Source: an uncultured Kiritimatiellota bacterium (GTDB lineage Bacteria > Verrucomicrobiota > Kiritimatiellia > RFP12 > UBA1067). From it: DNA of 19,996 nucleotides. Made by a program: the position numbers and the translations under genes. Location of the stretch: contig CAKUCX010000064.1 of the NCBI GenBank assembly GCA_934643865.1, forward strand, positions 1-19,996, in the 5' to 3' direction. This document shows positions 14,253 through 19,996 of this stretch, piece after piece; the stretch's first letter is position 1, and every line of letters starts with the position of its first letter. The notes below the pieces were generated by a model that saw only the letters and a list, made by a program, of their open reading frames with translations, was not told the DNA's origin and ran no database searches.

Positions 14253-14866
14253 GCGTGTGGACGATGCTGGGGGGACCCGTCTTCTGGATCCTGGCGCTGC
14301 TGGGCCTTGCGTCCGTCATCGTCTTCTTCTCGCGTCTCCTCGACCTGCGGCGCGCGCAGATCGACTATCAGGACTTCATCCGCGGCGTCGCGAACGTCCT
14401 CGAACAGGGGAACGTCGACGAGGCGCTTGCGATCTGCGACGAGACGTCCGCCCCCGTGGCGCGCGTCGTCCAGGCGGCGATCCGCCACCGCGACGGTTCG
14501 GCGCGCATCCTGCGCGAGACGGTCGACACGACGGGGCGCGCGGAGATCGCCCGCCTGGAGCGGCGTCTCGCACTCCTCGCGATCATCGCCCAGGCGGCGC
14601 CGCTCCTCGGGCTTCTGGGGACCGTCCTCGGGCTCTCGCGCGTGCTTCTGGCCCTCAACACGGACGCACTCGTCGCGCGGGCCGACCTGCTCGGCGGCGC
14701 GCTGCAGTCCCTGACGGCCACGGCGGCGGGCCTCGTCGTCGCGATCTCCGTCCAGACGATGTACGGGATGCTCCACGTGCGCCTCGACCGCCTCGTCGTC
14801 GAGCTGGAGGCCGCCGCGAGCGACATCCTCGGCCTCCTCGCCGTGCGCCGGGAGGTGGCGGCGTGA
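14249..14866 (+). CDS. exbB: ExbB/TolQ/MotA-family proton channel subunit
   Basis: 205 aa. TM1 is about residues 10-28, followed by a cytoplasmic domain. TM2 carries APLLGLLGTVLGL (117-129) and TM3 carries SLTATAAGLVVAI (154-166) with the conserved Thr. These are the hallmark TM2 and TM3 motifs of ExbB/TolQ. It forms the pentameric inner-membrane channel that couples proton flow to an ExbD-type subunit. The start overlaps the TPR stop (ATGA, 14249-14252) and its stop overlaps the next start (GTGA). The motifs are canonical, in contrast to its ExbD-like partner. Confidence 0.93.
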   Translation: MSVWTMLGGPVFWILALLGLASVIVFFSRLLDLRRAQIDYQDFIRGVANVLEQGNVDEALAICDETSAPVARVVQAAIRHRDGSARILRETVDTTGRAEIARLERRLALLAIIAQAAPLLGLLGTVLGLSRVLLALNTDALVARADLLGGALQSLTATAAGLVVAISVQTMYGMLHVRLDRLVVELEAAASDILGLLAVRREVAA

Positions 14867-15348
14867 AGGCGACGGCCTGGGGCTGGCGCCCTGTGCGCCC
14901 GGAGGGCATCTGGAGGCACGGCTGCCGCTGGGCGCGGCCGCTCACCGTCGCCGCGCCGTGGATCGCCCTCGCGCTCCTCCTCGTCGAGTTCGGCCTCATC
15001 GATGGCCGTCTCGTCGCCGCGCCGGGGCTCGTCCTCAACCTGCCCGCGCCGGTCTGCGGCAAGGCCGCGACGCCGGGCCTCGCCGCCATCGTCGTCCCCG
15101 TCGTACGCGAAGGCGCGGCTGGGCGCGAAACGCTCGTCTTCTTCGACGACGCGCGCTATTCCCTTTCGGACGCCGCCTCCGCCGAGGCGTTCCGCGCGCG
15201 CCTCGCCGCGCGCGCGCAGGCCGACCGCTCCGGGACTTTTCTCCTCCTGGCCGACGGGCGCGTCGCGGCCGGCGAGCTCATGCGGCTCATGGCGCTTGCC
15301 CGCGACGCCGGCGTCGCCCGCGTCGAGATCGGAGAGCGGCGCGAATGA
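14863..15348 (+). CDS. ExbD/TolR-like subunit lacking the conserved membrane Asp
   Basis: 161 aa from the GTG at 14863, which overlaps the exbB stop (GTGA) and has GGGAGG about 7 nt upstream. One TM helix (about 27-46) is followed by LVLNLPAP, the ExbD 'vNLP' landmark. The periplasmic domain has ETLVFFDDARYSLSD, GTFLLLADGRVAAGELMRLM and ARDAGVARVEIG, matching the ExbD/TolR fold. Aligning P32-W-I-A35 with the family motif 'TP-x-(I/V)-D' and NLP at the far end (spacing within 1 residue of E. coli ExbD) puts Ala35 where the proton-carrying Asp should be. Glu42, seven residues later, would lie on the same helix face. It is ExbD by fold and position; whether it still couples protons is an open question. 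Confidence 0.8.
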   Translation: MKATAWGWRPVRPEGIWRHGCRWARPLTVAAPWIALALLLVEFGLIDGRLVAAPGLVLNLPAPVCGKAATPGLAAIVVPVVREGAAGRETLVFFDDARYSLSDAASAEAFRARLAARAQADRSGTFLLLADGRVAAGELMRLMALARDAGVARVEIGERRE

Positions 15349-15815
15349 ACCGCCTGCTCCACGAACTCTGGCCGCTCGGCGCCGTCGTCGCGCTGACCAT
15401 CCTGCTTGCGCTGCAGATCCCCCGCAAGGCGCTCTTCTTCGCGCCCGTCGCCGCGCGCGCGCCGGAGCCGTTCGCCGCGTTCGTCTCGTACGACGCCGCC
15501 GCCTACGAGGCCGTCATGCAGAAGGTGCGCATGTCCTGGCAGCTGGGGGCGCGCACGGAGCCGGGCGTCGAGAGCCGCGTGGACGCCTTTGACGTCCCGG
15601 AGGAGCCGCCGCCGCCGGAACCCCTTCCGCTGCCGCGCGCGTTCGCCGTGCCGTGGACGTCGCCCCTGCCGCCGCCCGTGCCTGTCGCCCTGCTGCCGCC
15701 CTCCCGCGCGGACGCCGCGCCGCCCGCGCCCGTCGCCGCGCCGCCGGACGATGCCGACGAGCGGCGGTTGCGCGCGGAGCTTCTCGCCCTTCCCGCCTCC
15801 CTGCGGGCGGACTGA
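15345..15815 (+). CDS. Pro-rich single-pass membrane protein, TonB-like without C-terminal domain
   Basis: 156 aa from the ATG at 15345 (ATGA overlap with the ExbD-like stop). There is one N-terminal TM helix (about 10-24, PLGAVVALTILLALQI) with a His at position 6. A short predicted helical region (SYDAAAYEAVMQKVRMSWQL) follows, then a Pro-rich stretch (about 84-135, with EEPPPPEPLPLP and PLPPPVPV) and a charged C-terminal helix (ADERRLRAELLAL). Position and N-terminal architecture are those of a TonB or TolA-like energy transducer after ExbB/ExbD. However, the protein ends without a recognisable TonB C-terminal domain. I do not recognise a family; the TonB-like role is inferred from context. 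Confidence 0.72.
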   Translation: MNRLLHELWPLGAVVALTILLALQIPRKALFFAPVAARAPEPFAAFVSYDAAAYEAVMQKVRMSWQLGARTEPGVESRVDAFDVPEEPPPPEPLPLPRAFAVPWTSPLPPPVPVALLPPSRADAAPPAPVAAPPDDADERRLRAELLALPASLRAD

Positions 15816-15849
15816 TTTCATCCATCCGAATCGAACGAGGAAACTGGCC

Positions 15850-16461
15850 ATGATGACCGAAGAAGAGGTACTCAAGATCTTCGCCGACACGGGCGCGCTC
15901 CTGTCGGGACACTTCGAGCTGCGCTCGAAGCTCCACTCCGACCGCTACTTCCAGTGCGCGAACGTGCTGCGCTACCCGCGCATCGCCGCGCGGCTCTGCG
16001 ACGCGCTCGTTGCGAAGATGAACGCCGCCTGCGACGTCGGGCGCCTCGACGGCGTCGTCTCGCCCGCCGTGGGCGGCATCCTCGTGGGGCACGAGGTCGC
16101 CCGCGCGCTCGACACGGCGTGCGTCTTCGCGGAGAAGGTGCCGGGCGAGGGCGTGGACGCGGACGGCAAGCCCGTCACGAAGCTCGCGATGCGCCGCTTC
16201 GCGCTGAAGCCCGGCGCGCGCTACGTCGTCGCCGAGGACGTCGTCACGAAGGGCGGACGCGTGCAGGAGACGATCGACCTCGTGCAGGCGGCCGGTGCGG
16301 ATGTCGCCGCCGTCGTGCTGCTCGTTGACCGTTCGAAGGGCACCGTCCGTTTCGGCGACATCCCGATGTTCTCGCTTGTGCAGATCCAGCCGACCGTCTG
16401 GCCGCCCGACGCATGCCCGCTCTGCAAGGCGGGCGTCCCGCCCGTCCATCCGGGGTCGTAA
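15850..16461 (+). CDS. pyrE: orotate phosphoribosyltransferase
   Basis: 203 aa. It converts orotate and PRPP to OMP in pyrimidine synthesis, in the cytoplasm. Visible family features are SGHFELRSKLHSDRYFQCAN (19-38), PAVGGILVGHEVARAL (72-87), FAEK (93-96), the PRPP-loop region YVVAEDVVTKGGRVQETIDL (125-144) and the C-terminal CPLCKAGVPPVHPGS (189-203). The tail marks the subgroup of OPRTs ending in CPLC...PGS. The PRPP loop reads T-K-G-G-R where T-T-G-G-S is the textbook form. GAGG (15837-15840) precedes the ATG with a 9-nt spacer; an adjacent second ATG (15853) is possible. It is followed 4 nt later by epmA. Confidence 0.93.
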   Translation: MMTEEEVLKIFADTGALLSGHFELRSKLHSDRYFQCANVLRYPRIAARLCDALVAKMNAACDVGRLDGVVSPAVGGILVGHEVARALDTACVFAEKVPGEGVDADGKPVTKLAMRRFALKPGARYVVAEDVVTKGGRVQETIDLVQAAGADVAAVVLLVDRSKGTVRFGDIPMFSLVQIQPTVWPPDACPLCKAGVPPVHPGS

Positions 16462-16465
16462 GGCC

Positions 16466-17323
16466 ATGGCGCGCCTTGCCTCCGCCGAAAACCTTGCCGC
16501 GCGCGCGCAGGTGCTGCGCCGCATCCGTGCGTTCTTCGACGCGCGCGGCTTCGTCGAGGTCGAGACACCCGTCCGCATCCCCGCGCCGGCCCCCGAGCCG
16601 CACATCGACTGCCCGGCGAGCGGCAGCTGGTTCCTGCGCGCCTCCCCCGAACTCCAGATGAAGAAGCTCCTCGCCGCCGGCCTGGCGCGCATCTGGCAGA
16701 TGGGCCCGTGCTTCCGCGAAGGGGAGCGCGGAAGCCGCCACCATCCCGAGTTCACGATGCTCGAATGGTATCGCGCGCAGGCGGACTACCTCGACATCCT
16801 CGCGGACATGGAGGCGCTCGTCGCGGACGTCCTCGGCGCATTCCGCCCGTTTCCGCGCGGCCCGTTCCGCCGCCTGGCCGTGCGGGACGCCTACCGCGCC
16901 TACGCGGGCTGGGATCCGTTCGCGGACTGGGACCAGGACCGCTTCGACTTCGACATGGCGACGAAGGTCGAGCCGAACCTTCCCCGCGAACCGACCGTCC
17001 TCATCGACTACCCGCCCCCCGCCGCGTCGCTCTCGAAGCTGCGCGGCGACGTGGCGGAGCGCTGGGAACTCTACGTGGACGGCCTGGAGCTTGCGAACGC
17101 CTTCACGGAGCTGACGGACGCGGCCGAACAGCGGCGGCGCTTCGAGGCGGCGCGCGCCGAACGGCGGCGGCTCGGCGAGGCCGACTATCCGCTCGACGAG
17201 GCGTTCCTGCGCCTTCTCCCGTCCATGCCACCCGCCGGTGGCGTGGCATTGGGCGTGGACCGCCTCGTGATGCTTGCCGTCGGCGCGCAGACGATCGACG
17301 CGGTGCGCGTCGTGGAAGATTAA
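16466..17323 (+). CDS. epmA: elongation factor P lysyltransferase (EpmA/PoxA-like)
   Basis: 285 aa from the ATG at 16466, 4 nt after pyrE. It is a class II LysRS-like catalytic core without the anticodon-binding domain. Motif 1 region is FFDARGFVEVETPVRIPAP, motif 2 is FREGERGSRHHPEFTMLEWY (83-102), and motif 3 is GGVALGVDRLVML (258-270). ELYVDGLELANAFTELTD is also typical. The length and the missing N-terminal domain separate it from LysS. EpmA attaches (R)-beta-lysine to EF-P, which helps ribosomes through polyproline. EF-P and the aminomutase EpmB are not in this window. The TAA stop overlaps the octamer repeat at 17320-17351. Confidence 0.92.
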   Translation: MARLASAENLAARAQVLRRIRAFFDARGFVEVETPVRIPAPAPEPHIDCPASGSWFLRASPELQMKKLLAAGLARIWQMGPCFREGERGSRHHPEFTMLEWYRAQADYLDILADMEALVADVLGAFRPFPRGPFRRLAVRDAYRAYAGWDPFADWDQDRFDFDMATKVEPNLPREPTVLIDYPPPAASLSKLRGDVAERWELYVDGLELANAFTELTDAAEQRRRFEAARAERRRLGEADYPLDEAFLRLLPSMPPAGGVALGVDRLVMLAVGAQTIDAVRVVED

Positions 17324-17351
17324 GTGGTTAAGTAGTTAAGTGGTGAAGCGG
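17320..17351 (+). repeat. octamer tandem repeat over the epmA stop
   Basis: Units TTAAGTGG (17320-17327), TTAAGTAG (17328-17335), TTAAGTGG (17336-17343) and TGAAGCGG (17344-17351). The first unit contains the epmA stop codon. The array ends 28 nt before the next ATG and does not include that gene's Shine-Dalgarno sequence. Confidence 0.9.
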
Positions 17352-17379
17352 GGAACGACGAACAGAAAGGAACGAAAGC

Positions 17380-18732
17380 ATGAAGGTGAAGACGGTGTTG
17401 ATGGCGTTGGGCGTATTGGCGGCGTCGGGGGCCGTGGCGCGGCCGCCGAACTACGACGAGGCGAAGGTCGCCCCCTACACGCTGGAGGACCCGCTGACGT
17501 TCGCGGACGGGCGCAAGCTGAAGGATCCCTCCGAATGGCCGGCGCGCCGCGCCGAGATCGTGGAGATCTTCGCGCGCGAGATGTACGGCCGCACGCCGCC
17601 GCCGCCGGAGGCCGTCGTGACGGAACTGTTCGAGGAGGGCGTGACGCTCGACGGCCTCGGTATCCGCCGCCAGTACCACATGTGGTTCAGAAAGGACAAG
17701 ACGGGCCCGCGCGTCGACTGGATCCTCTTCCTTCCGAACCGCATCGCGGGCCTTGCGCCGAAGTGGGAGAAGGGGCGCCTCGTCTGCGAGAACGCGGAGA
17801 AGTGCCCCGTCATCCTCTTCCTCAACTACCGGGGCAACCACGAGCTCGCGACGGATCCCGAGATCCCCGTCCAGCAGGGCTGGTGCCGCCACGGCAAGGC
17901 GTACGCCATCGAGAACAACAGGGCCTCCGAGAAGACGCGCGGCCGCGCGCGCCGGACGGACACCTCCTCGCCGTTCCCGCTTGAGACGATCCTCGCGCGC
18001 GGCTACGCCGTCATGAGCGCCTGCTACTGCGAGATGTCGCCCGACGTCCAGGTGCGCAACGGCGACGACGAGGCGTTCGCCTACACGGGCCTCTTCGCGC
18101 TCTGGCCGAAGCGCGACCCGGACGCGACGGACAACATCACGGCGCTCGGCGCGTGGGCGTGGGGGCTTTCGCGCGGCCTCGACCTCGCCTTCACGATCCC
18201 CGAGCTCGACGCGGCGAAGAGCGTCGCGACGGGCTGCTCGCGCCTCGCGAAGACGCCGCTCCTCGCCTGCTCGCGCGACGAGCGCTTCGCCGTCTGCGTC
18301 CCCAACCAGACGGGCGGCGGTGGCGTGCCGCTCGCCAAGCGCGACTTCGGTGAGAACGTTTCCACCGAGATGGAGACCTTCCCGCACTGGTACTGCCGGG
18401 CCTACGCGAAGTACGTCGACAACGAGCAGGCGATGGCGTTCGACCAGCATCTGCTCGTCGCGTCGCTCGCGCCGCGCCCCGTCCTCGTGCAGGGCTTCAA
18501 CCAGGGGTGGTTCGACACGAAGGGCGAGTGGCTCGCGTGCCGGGCGGCCTCGTGCGCGTGGGAGTTCCTGGGCAGGCCGGGGCTCCCGAAGGGCGGCTTC
18601 CCGGCGAACTTCGACACGCGCTGCATCGGCCCGTATCTGGGGTATGTGCGCCGGGGCGGCCAGCACGGCATGACGGGCTACGACTGGAACTGGACGCTTG
18701 ACTTCGCCGACCGGGCGTTTGGCCGCCGCTGA
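17380..18732 (+). CDS. secreted CE15 glucuronoyl-esterase-like enzyme
   Basis: 450 aa. The signal peptide is MKVKTVLMALGVLAASGAVA; AAAGGA (17366-17371) precedes the ATG with an 8-nt spacer. An alpha/beta-hydrolase of the CE15 type: nucleophile elbow TGCSRLAKTPLLA with Ser287, then NQTGGGG and KRDFGEN with candidate acid Glu325. Next come FPHWYC and FDQHLLVASLAPRPVLVQG, and candidate His429 in RRGGQHGMTGYDW. CE15 enzymes cleave the ester between lignin alcohols and glucuronoyl groups of xylan, so the product is predicted to act outside the cell on plant cell wall. The elbow is a variant: GCSRLAK where bacterial relatives usually have G-x-S-R-x-GK. All three catalytic residues appear present. 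No xylan-utilisation neighbours are seen. Confidence 0.88.
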   Translation: MKVKTVLMALGVLAASGAVARPPNYDEAKVAPYTLEDPLTFADGRKLKDPSEWPARRAEIVEIFAREMYGRTPPPPEAVVTELFEEGVTLDGLGIRRQYHMWFRKDKTGPRVDWILFLPNRIAGLAPKWEKGRLVCENAEKCPVILFLNYRGNHELATDPEIPVQQGWCRHGKAYAIENNRASEKTRGRARRTDTSSPFPLETILARGYAVMSACYCEMSPDVQVRNGDDEAFAYTGLFALWPKRDPDATDNITALGAWAWGLSRGLDLAFTIPELDAAKSVATGCSRLAKTPLLACSRDERFAVCVPNQTGGGGVPLAKRDFGENVSTEMETFPHWYCRAYAKYVDNEQAMAFDQHLLVASLAPRPVLVQGFNQGWFDTKGEWLACRAASCAWEFLGRPGLPKGGFPANFDTRCIGPYLGYVRRGGQHGMTGYDWNWTLDFADRAFGRR

Positions 18733-18839
18733 GCCGTTCTTGGACTGGACAACGCGAAGGAATGGACTGACATGCCGCACGACCGTGCGAAGCGCAGGGC
18801 GCTGATCGACGGCTCGTCTTCTTCGCGCTCATCCTCCAG

Positions 18840-18879
18840 CGGCAGGCCATCTGCCGAAACGGCGGGATTTTGGTATACT
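18840..18879 (+). promoter_or_regulatory. palindrome plus extended -10 promoter
   Basis: CGGCAG (18840-18845) and CTGCCG (18851-18856) form a perfect 6-bp inverted repeat with a 5-nt centre. The right arm falls exactly where a -35 hexamer would lie (17-nt spacer) relative to TATACT at 18874-18879, which carries the extended TGG in front (18871-18873). The palindrome could be an operator overlapping the -35, or simply a hairpin at the end of the upstream unit. The -10 call is supported by identical TGGTATACT at 302-310. Confidence 0.5.
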
Positions 18880-18887
18880 TCGTCTCA

Positions 18888-19556
18888 GTGAAAGGCACGT
18901 GGCAGAACATCGTTGGCGGGATTGCGGCCTTGGCGCTCGCCGGAGGGCTCGTCTCCTTTTTGTCGCGGCGTCCCGCGCACGAGGAGGTGTGCGCCGTGGA
19001 GCGTCCGGCGCCGACGAGCAGACGTTCCTTTGCTCCGCCTCGGGAGGCGGCATCGCCGCACGGGGTGGCGGCTTTGCCGGTCGGACGGGGACAGGACGGC
19101 GGTACGCAAGGGGTCGATGCCGACGCGGACGGGGCATCCGGGGCAGTCGAGCAGGATCCCGAGGAGAAGCTGGTGGACGTCTTCGACGCCCTGACGGACA
19201 CGTGGCAGGAGCCCGCGCCGAACAAGGTGACGATGGACGCGGTGGAGCGTTTCCGCACAGCCTTCAACAAGATCCCCAAGACCCGCAAAAGCGAGTGTTT
19301 GCACCGTGCGCTCAATCTCGTGCCGGATGAGAACGTCATGCTGCTCGCGGGCATCCTCTTCGACAAGACGCAGGCGAAGGAAATCCTTGAGGACGTCTAC
19401 AATGACATCCTCAACCGCGACGAGGACGTGAAGAAGCCCATTCTCGAACACATCTACAAGGACCGGGAACATCCCTGCTGGGCCGATACGGCCTGGATCC
19501 TCGATGTCACCGGTGAACTGCCAAACAAACAGAAACGAGGAGACGAGAAAAAATGA
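18888..19556 (+). CDS. membrane-anchored protein of unknown function
   Basis: 222 aa from the GTG at 18888; a TTG at 18870 is also in frame but overlaps the -10 element, so I reject it. The GTG lies 8 nt after TATACT with no Shine-Dalgarno sequence, suggesting a leaderless or nearly leaderless transcript. Residues about 8-25 (IVGGIAALALAGGLVSFL) form a signal-anchor helix. A low-complexity Arg/Pro/Gly/Asp linker (about 27-88) follows. The C-terminal about 130 residues are helical (DAVERFRTAFNKIPKTRKSE, LHRALNLVPDENVMLLAGIL, AKEILEDVYNDILNRDEDV) with HEAT- or TPR-like spacing. I recognise no family. The stop overlaps the following lipoprotein start by 4 nt (ATGA), so the two are probably functionally linked. 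Confidence 0.72.
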   Translation: MKGTWQNIVGGIAALALAGGLVSFLSRRPAHEEVCAVERPAPTSRRSFAPPREAASPHGVAALPVGRGQDGGTQGVDADADGASGAVEQDPEEKLVDVFDALTDTWQEPAPNKVTMDAVERFRTAFNKIPKTRKSECLHRALNLVPDENVMLLAGILFDKTQAKEILEDVYNDILNRDEDVKKPILEHIYKDREHPCWADTAWILDVTGELPNKQKRGDEKK

Positions 19557-19996
19557 AGAAGCTGATGATGGGCGTGACCGCAGTTGTGGTGTGCGCGGGC
19601 TGTTCGTCCGATCCCGAGTCCACTGCGAAGACCATGGACTTTCTTGGCACGGTCGCCGCCGTCGCAATCGAGGCGTCGCAACCTCCTCCCCCTCCTCCGC
19701 CTCCTCCGCCACCGGCGGTGATCGTCCAGCAGCCGGTCATGGTGGCGCAGCCCGCGCTTGTCGCGCAGCCAGTTGTGGTGGCGCAGCCCGCCGTCGTGCA
19801 GCCGCCCGTCGTGGCGGCCGCGCCGGCCGTCGCCGTTCCCCAGCCGGCTGTTGCCGTTCCGCAGCCGGCCGTCGCCGTTCCGCAGCCGGTCGTTACGCCG
19901 CCGCCGTCCGTTCCCGCTGTCCCGCCGCCGGCCGTTGTGCCGTCCGCCGTGTCGGCGTCCCCGGCCCCGGCTGCGCCGCCGTCTGCGGCACAGGCT
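19553..19996 (+). CDS. Pro/Val/Ala/Gln-rich lipoprotein (3' end beyond window)
   Basis: At least 148 aa; the frame is still open at the right edge. The N-terminus MKKLMMGVTAVVVCAGC with Cys17 reads as a lipoprotein signal peptide (A-G-C, unusual Cys at -3). The mature region begins SSDPESTAKTMDFLGTVAAV and then has eleven consecutive prolines (nt 19682-19714). A repetitive tail follows (VAQP units, then three AVAVPQP units). Pro/Val/Gln-rich tails of this sort suggest an extended envelope-spanning or surface segment. ACGAGGAG precedes the start, which overlaps the upstream stop (ATGA). No family is recognised. Confidence 0.75.
   Translation, partial: MKKLMMGVTAVVVCAGCSSDPESTAKTMDFLGTVAAVAIEASQPPPPPPPPPPPAVIVQQPVMVAQPALVAQPVVVAQPAVVQPPVVAAAPAVAVPQPAVAVPQPAVAVPQPVVTPPPSVPAVPPPAVVPSAVSASPAPAAPPSAAQA
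19826..19888 (+). repeat. three 21-nt in-frame repeats
   Basis: Three consecutive 21-nt units (19826-19846, 19847-19867, 19868-19888), each encoding A-V-A-V-P-Q-P, differ by a few synonymous bases. More degenerate VAQP-encoding units precede them (about 19742-19800). Confidence 0.9.

Noticed and set aside
18772..18891. 39-codon frame with AAGGA upstream, whose TGA overlaps the GTG at 18888
   Set aside because: It is Ser/Arg low-complexity, spans the palindrome and the -10 promoter, and matches nothing recognisable. Coupling to the GTG remains possible but is weaker than the promoter reading.
19682..19888. Repetitive C-rich DNA resembling a CRISPR-like or non-coding array
   Set aside because: Repeats are in frame, directly adjacent without spacers, and encode a Pro/Val/Gln-rich lipoprotein tail.
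1..19996. tRNA, rRNA, CRISPR arrays, insertion-sequence transposases
   Set aside because: I looked for cloverleaf ends, regularly spaced repeats and transposase motifs by eye and saw none; a tRNA or covariance-model scan was not possible here.

Overview
The window is about 20 kb of high-G+C bacterial DNA. Every gene I accept lies on the + strand, and many neighbours overlap by 4 nt (ATGA or GTGA). The mix of genes suggests a member of the PVC group, perhaps a gut or rumen Kiritimatiellota-type bacterium. It includes a MoxR/DUF58/VWA 'Bat' cluster, a TPR-ExbB-ExbD cluster, a CPLC-tailed orotate phosphoribosyltransferase, EpmA, a secreted CE15-type esterase, and unrecognised secreted or Pro-rich proteins. 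This placement is inference; there is no rRNA or other phylogenetic marker here.

Layout. 1-380: a decayed Nif3-like remnant, hairpins and a promoter. 381-1466: a secreted protein of unknown function, followed by a compound terminator and a new promoter. 1602-10709: a Bat-type operon (MoxR AAA+ ATPase, DUF58, BatD-like protein, BatA-like VWA protein, and a large BatB-like VWA protein fused to a secreted Gln-rich BatC-like region). An accessory block (2633-4885) sits between moxR and the DUF58 gene. It holds two paralogous RhuM-family genes with PLD-like tails, a broken C5-cytosine methyltransferase remnant and a DpnD/PcfM-like small protein. 10762-15815: era, then a secreted TPR protein, ExbB, an ExbD-like protein and a Pro-rich membrane protein, coupled by 4-nt overlaps. 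15850-17323: pyrE and epmA. 17380-18732: a secreted CE15 glucuronoyl-esterase-like enzyme. 18888-19996: a membrane-anchored protein and a Pro-rich lipoprotein that runs off the right edge.

How the genes fit together. The MoxR ATPase, DUF58 and VWA proteins form a known type of envelope-associated chaperone or stress complex. The TPR-ExbB-ExbD-Pro-rich cluster looks like a proton-motive-force energy-transduction system with unusual parts: the ExbD-like subunit lacks the family's membrane Asp, and the TonB-like protein lacks a TonB C-terminal domain. EpmA modifies EF-P, which relieves stalling at polyproline, and two proteins here carry polyproline runs.

The strongest unexplained signal is in the accessory block. 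Both RhuM paralogues carry a long perfect inverted repeat (11-bp and 12-bp arms) at the same place in the coding sequence, but the arm sequences differ. A second theme is short tandem repeats with periods of 9, 7 and 8 nt placed on gene starts or boundaries (5814, 7824, 17320).
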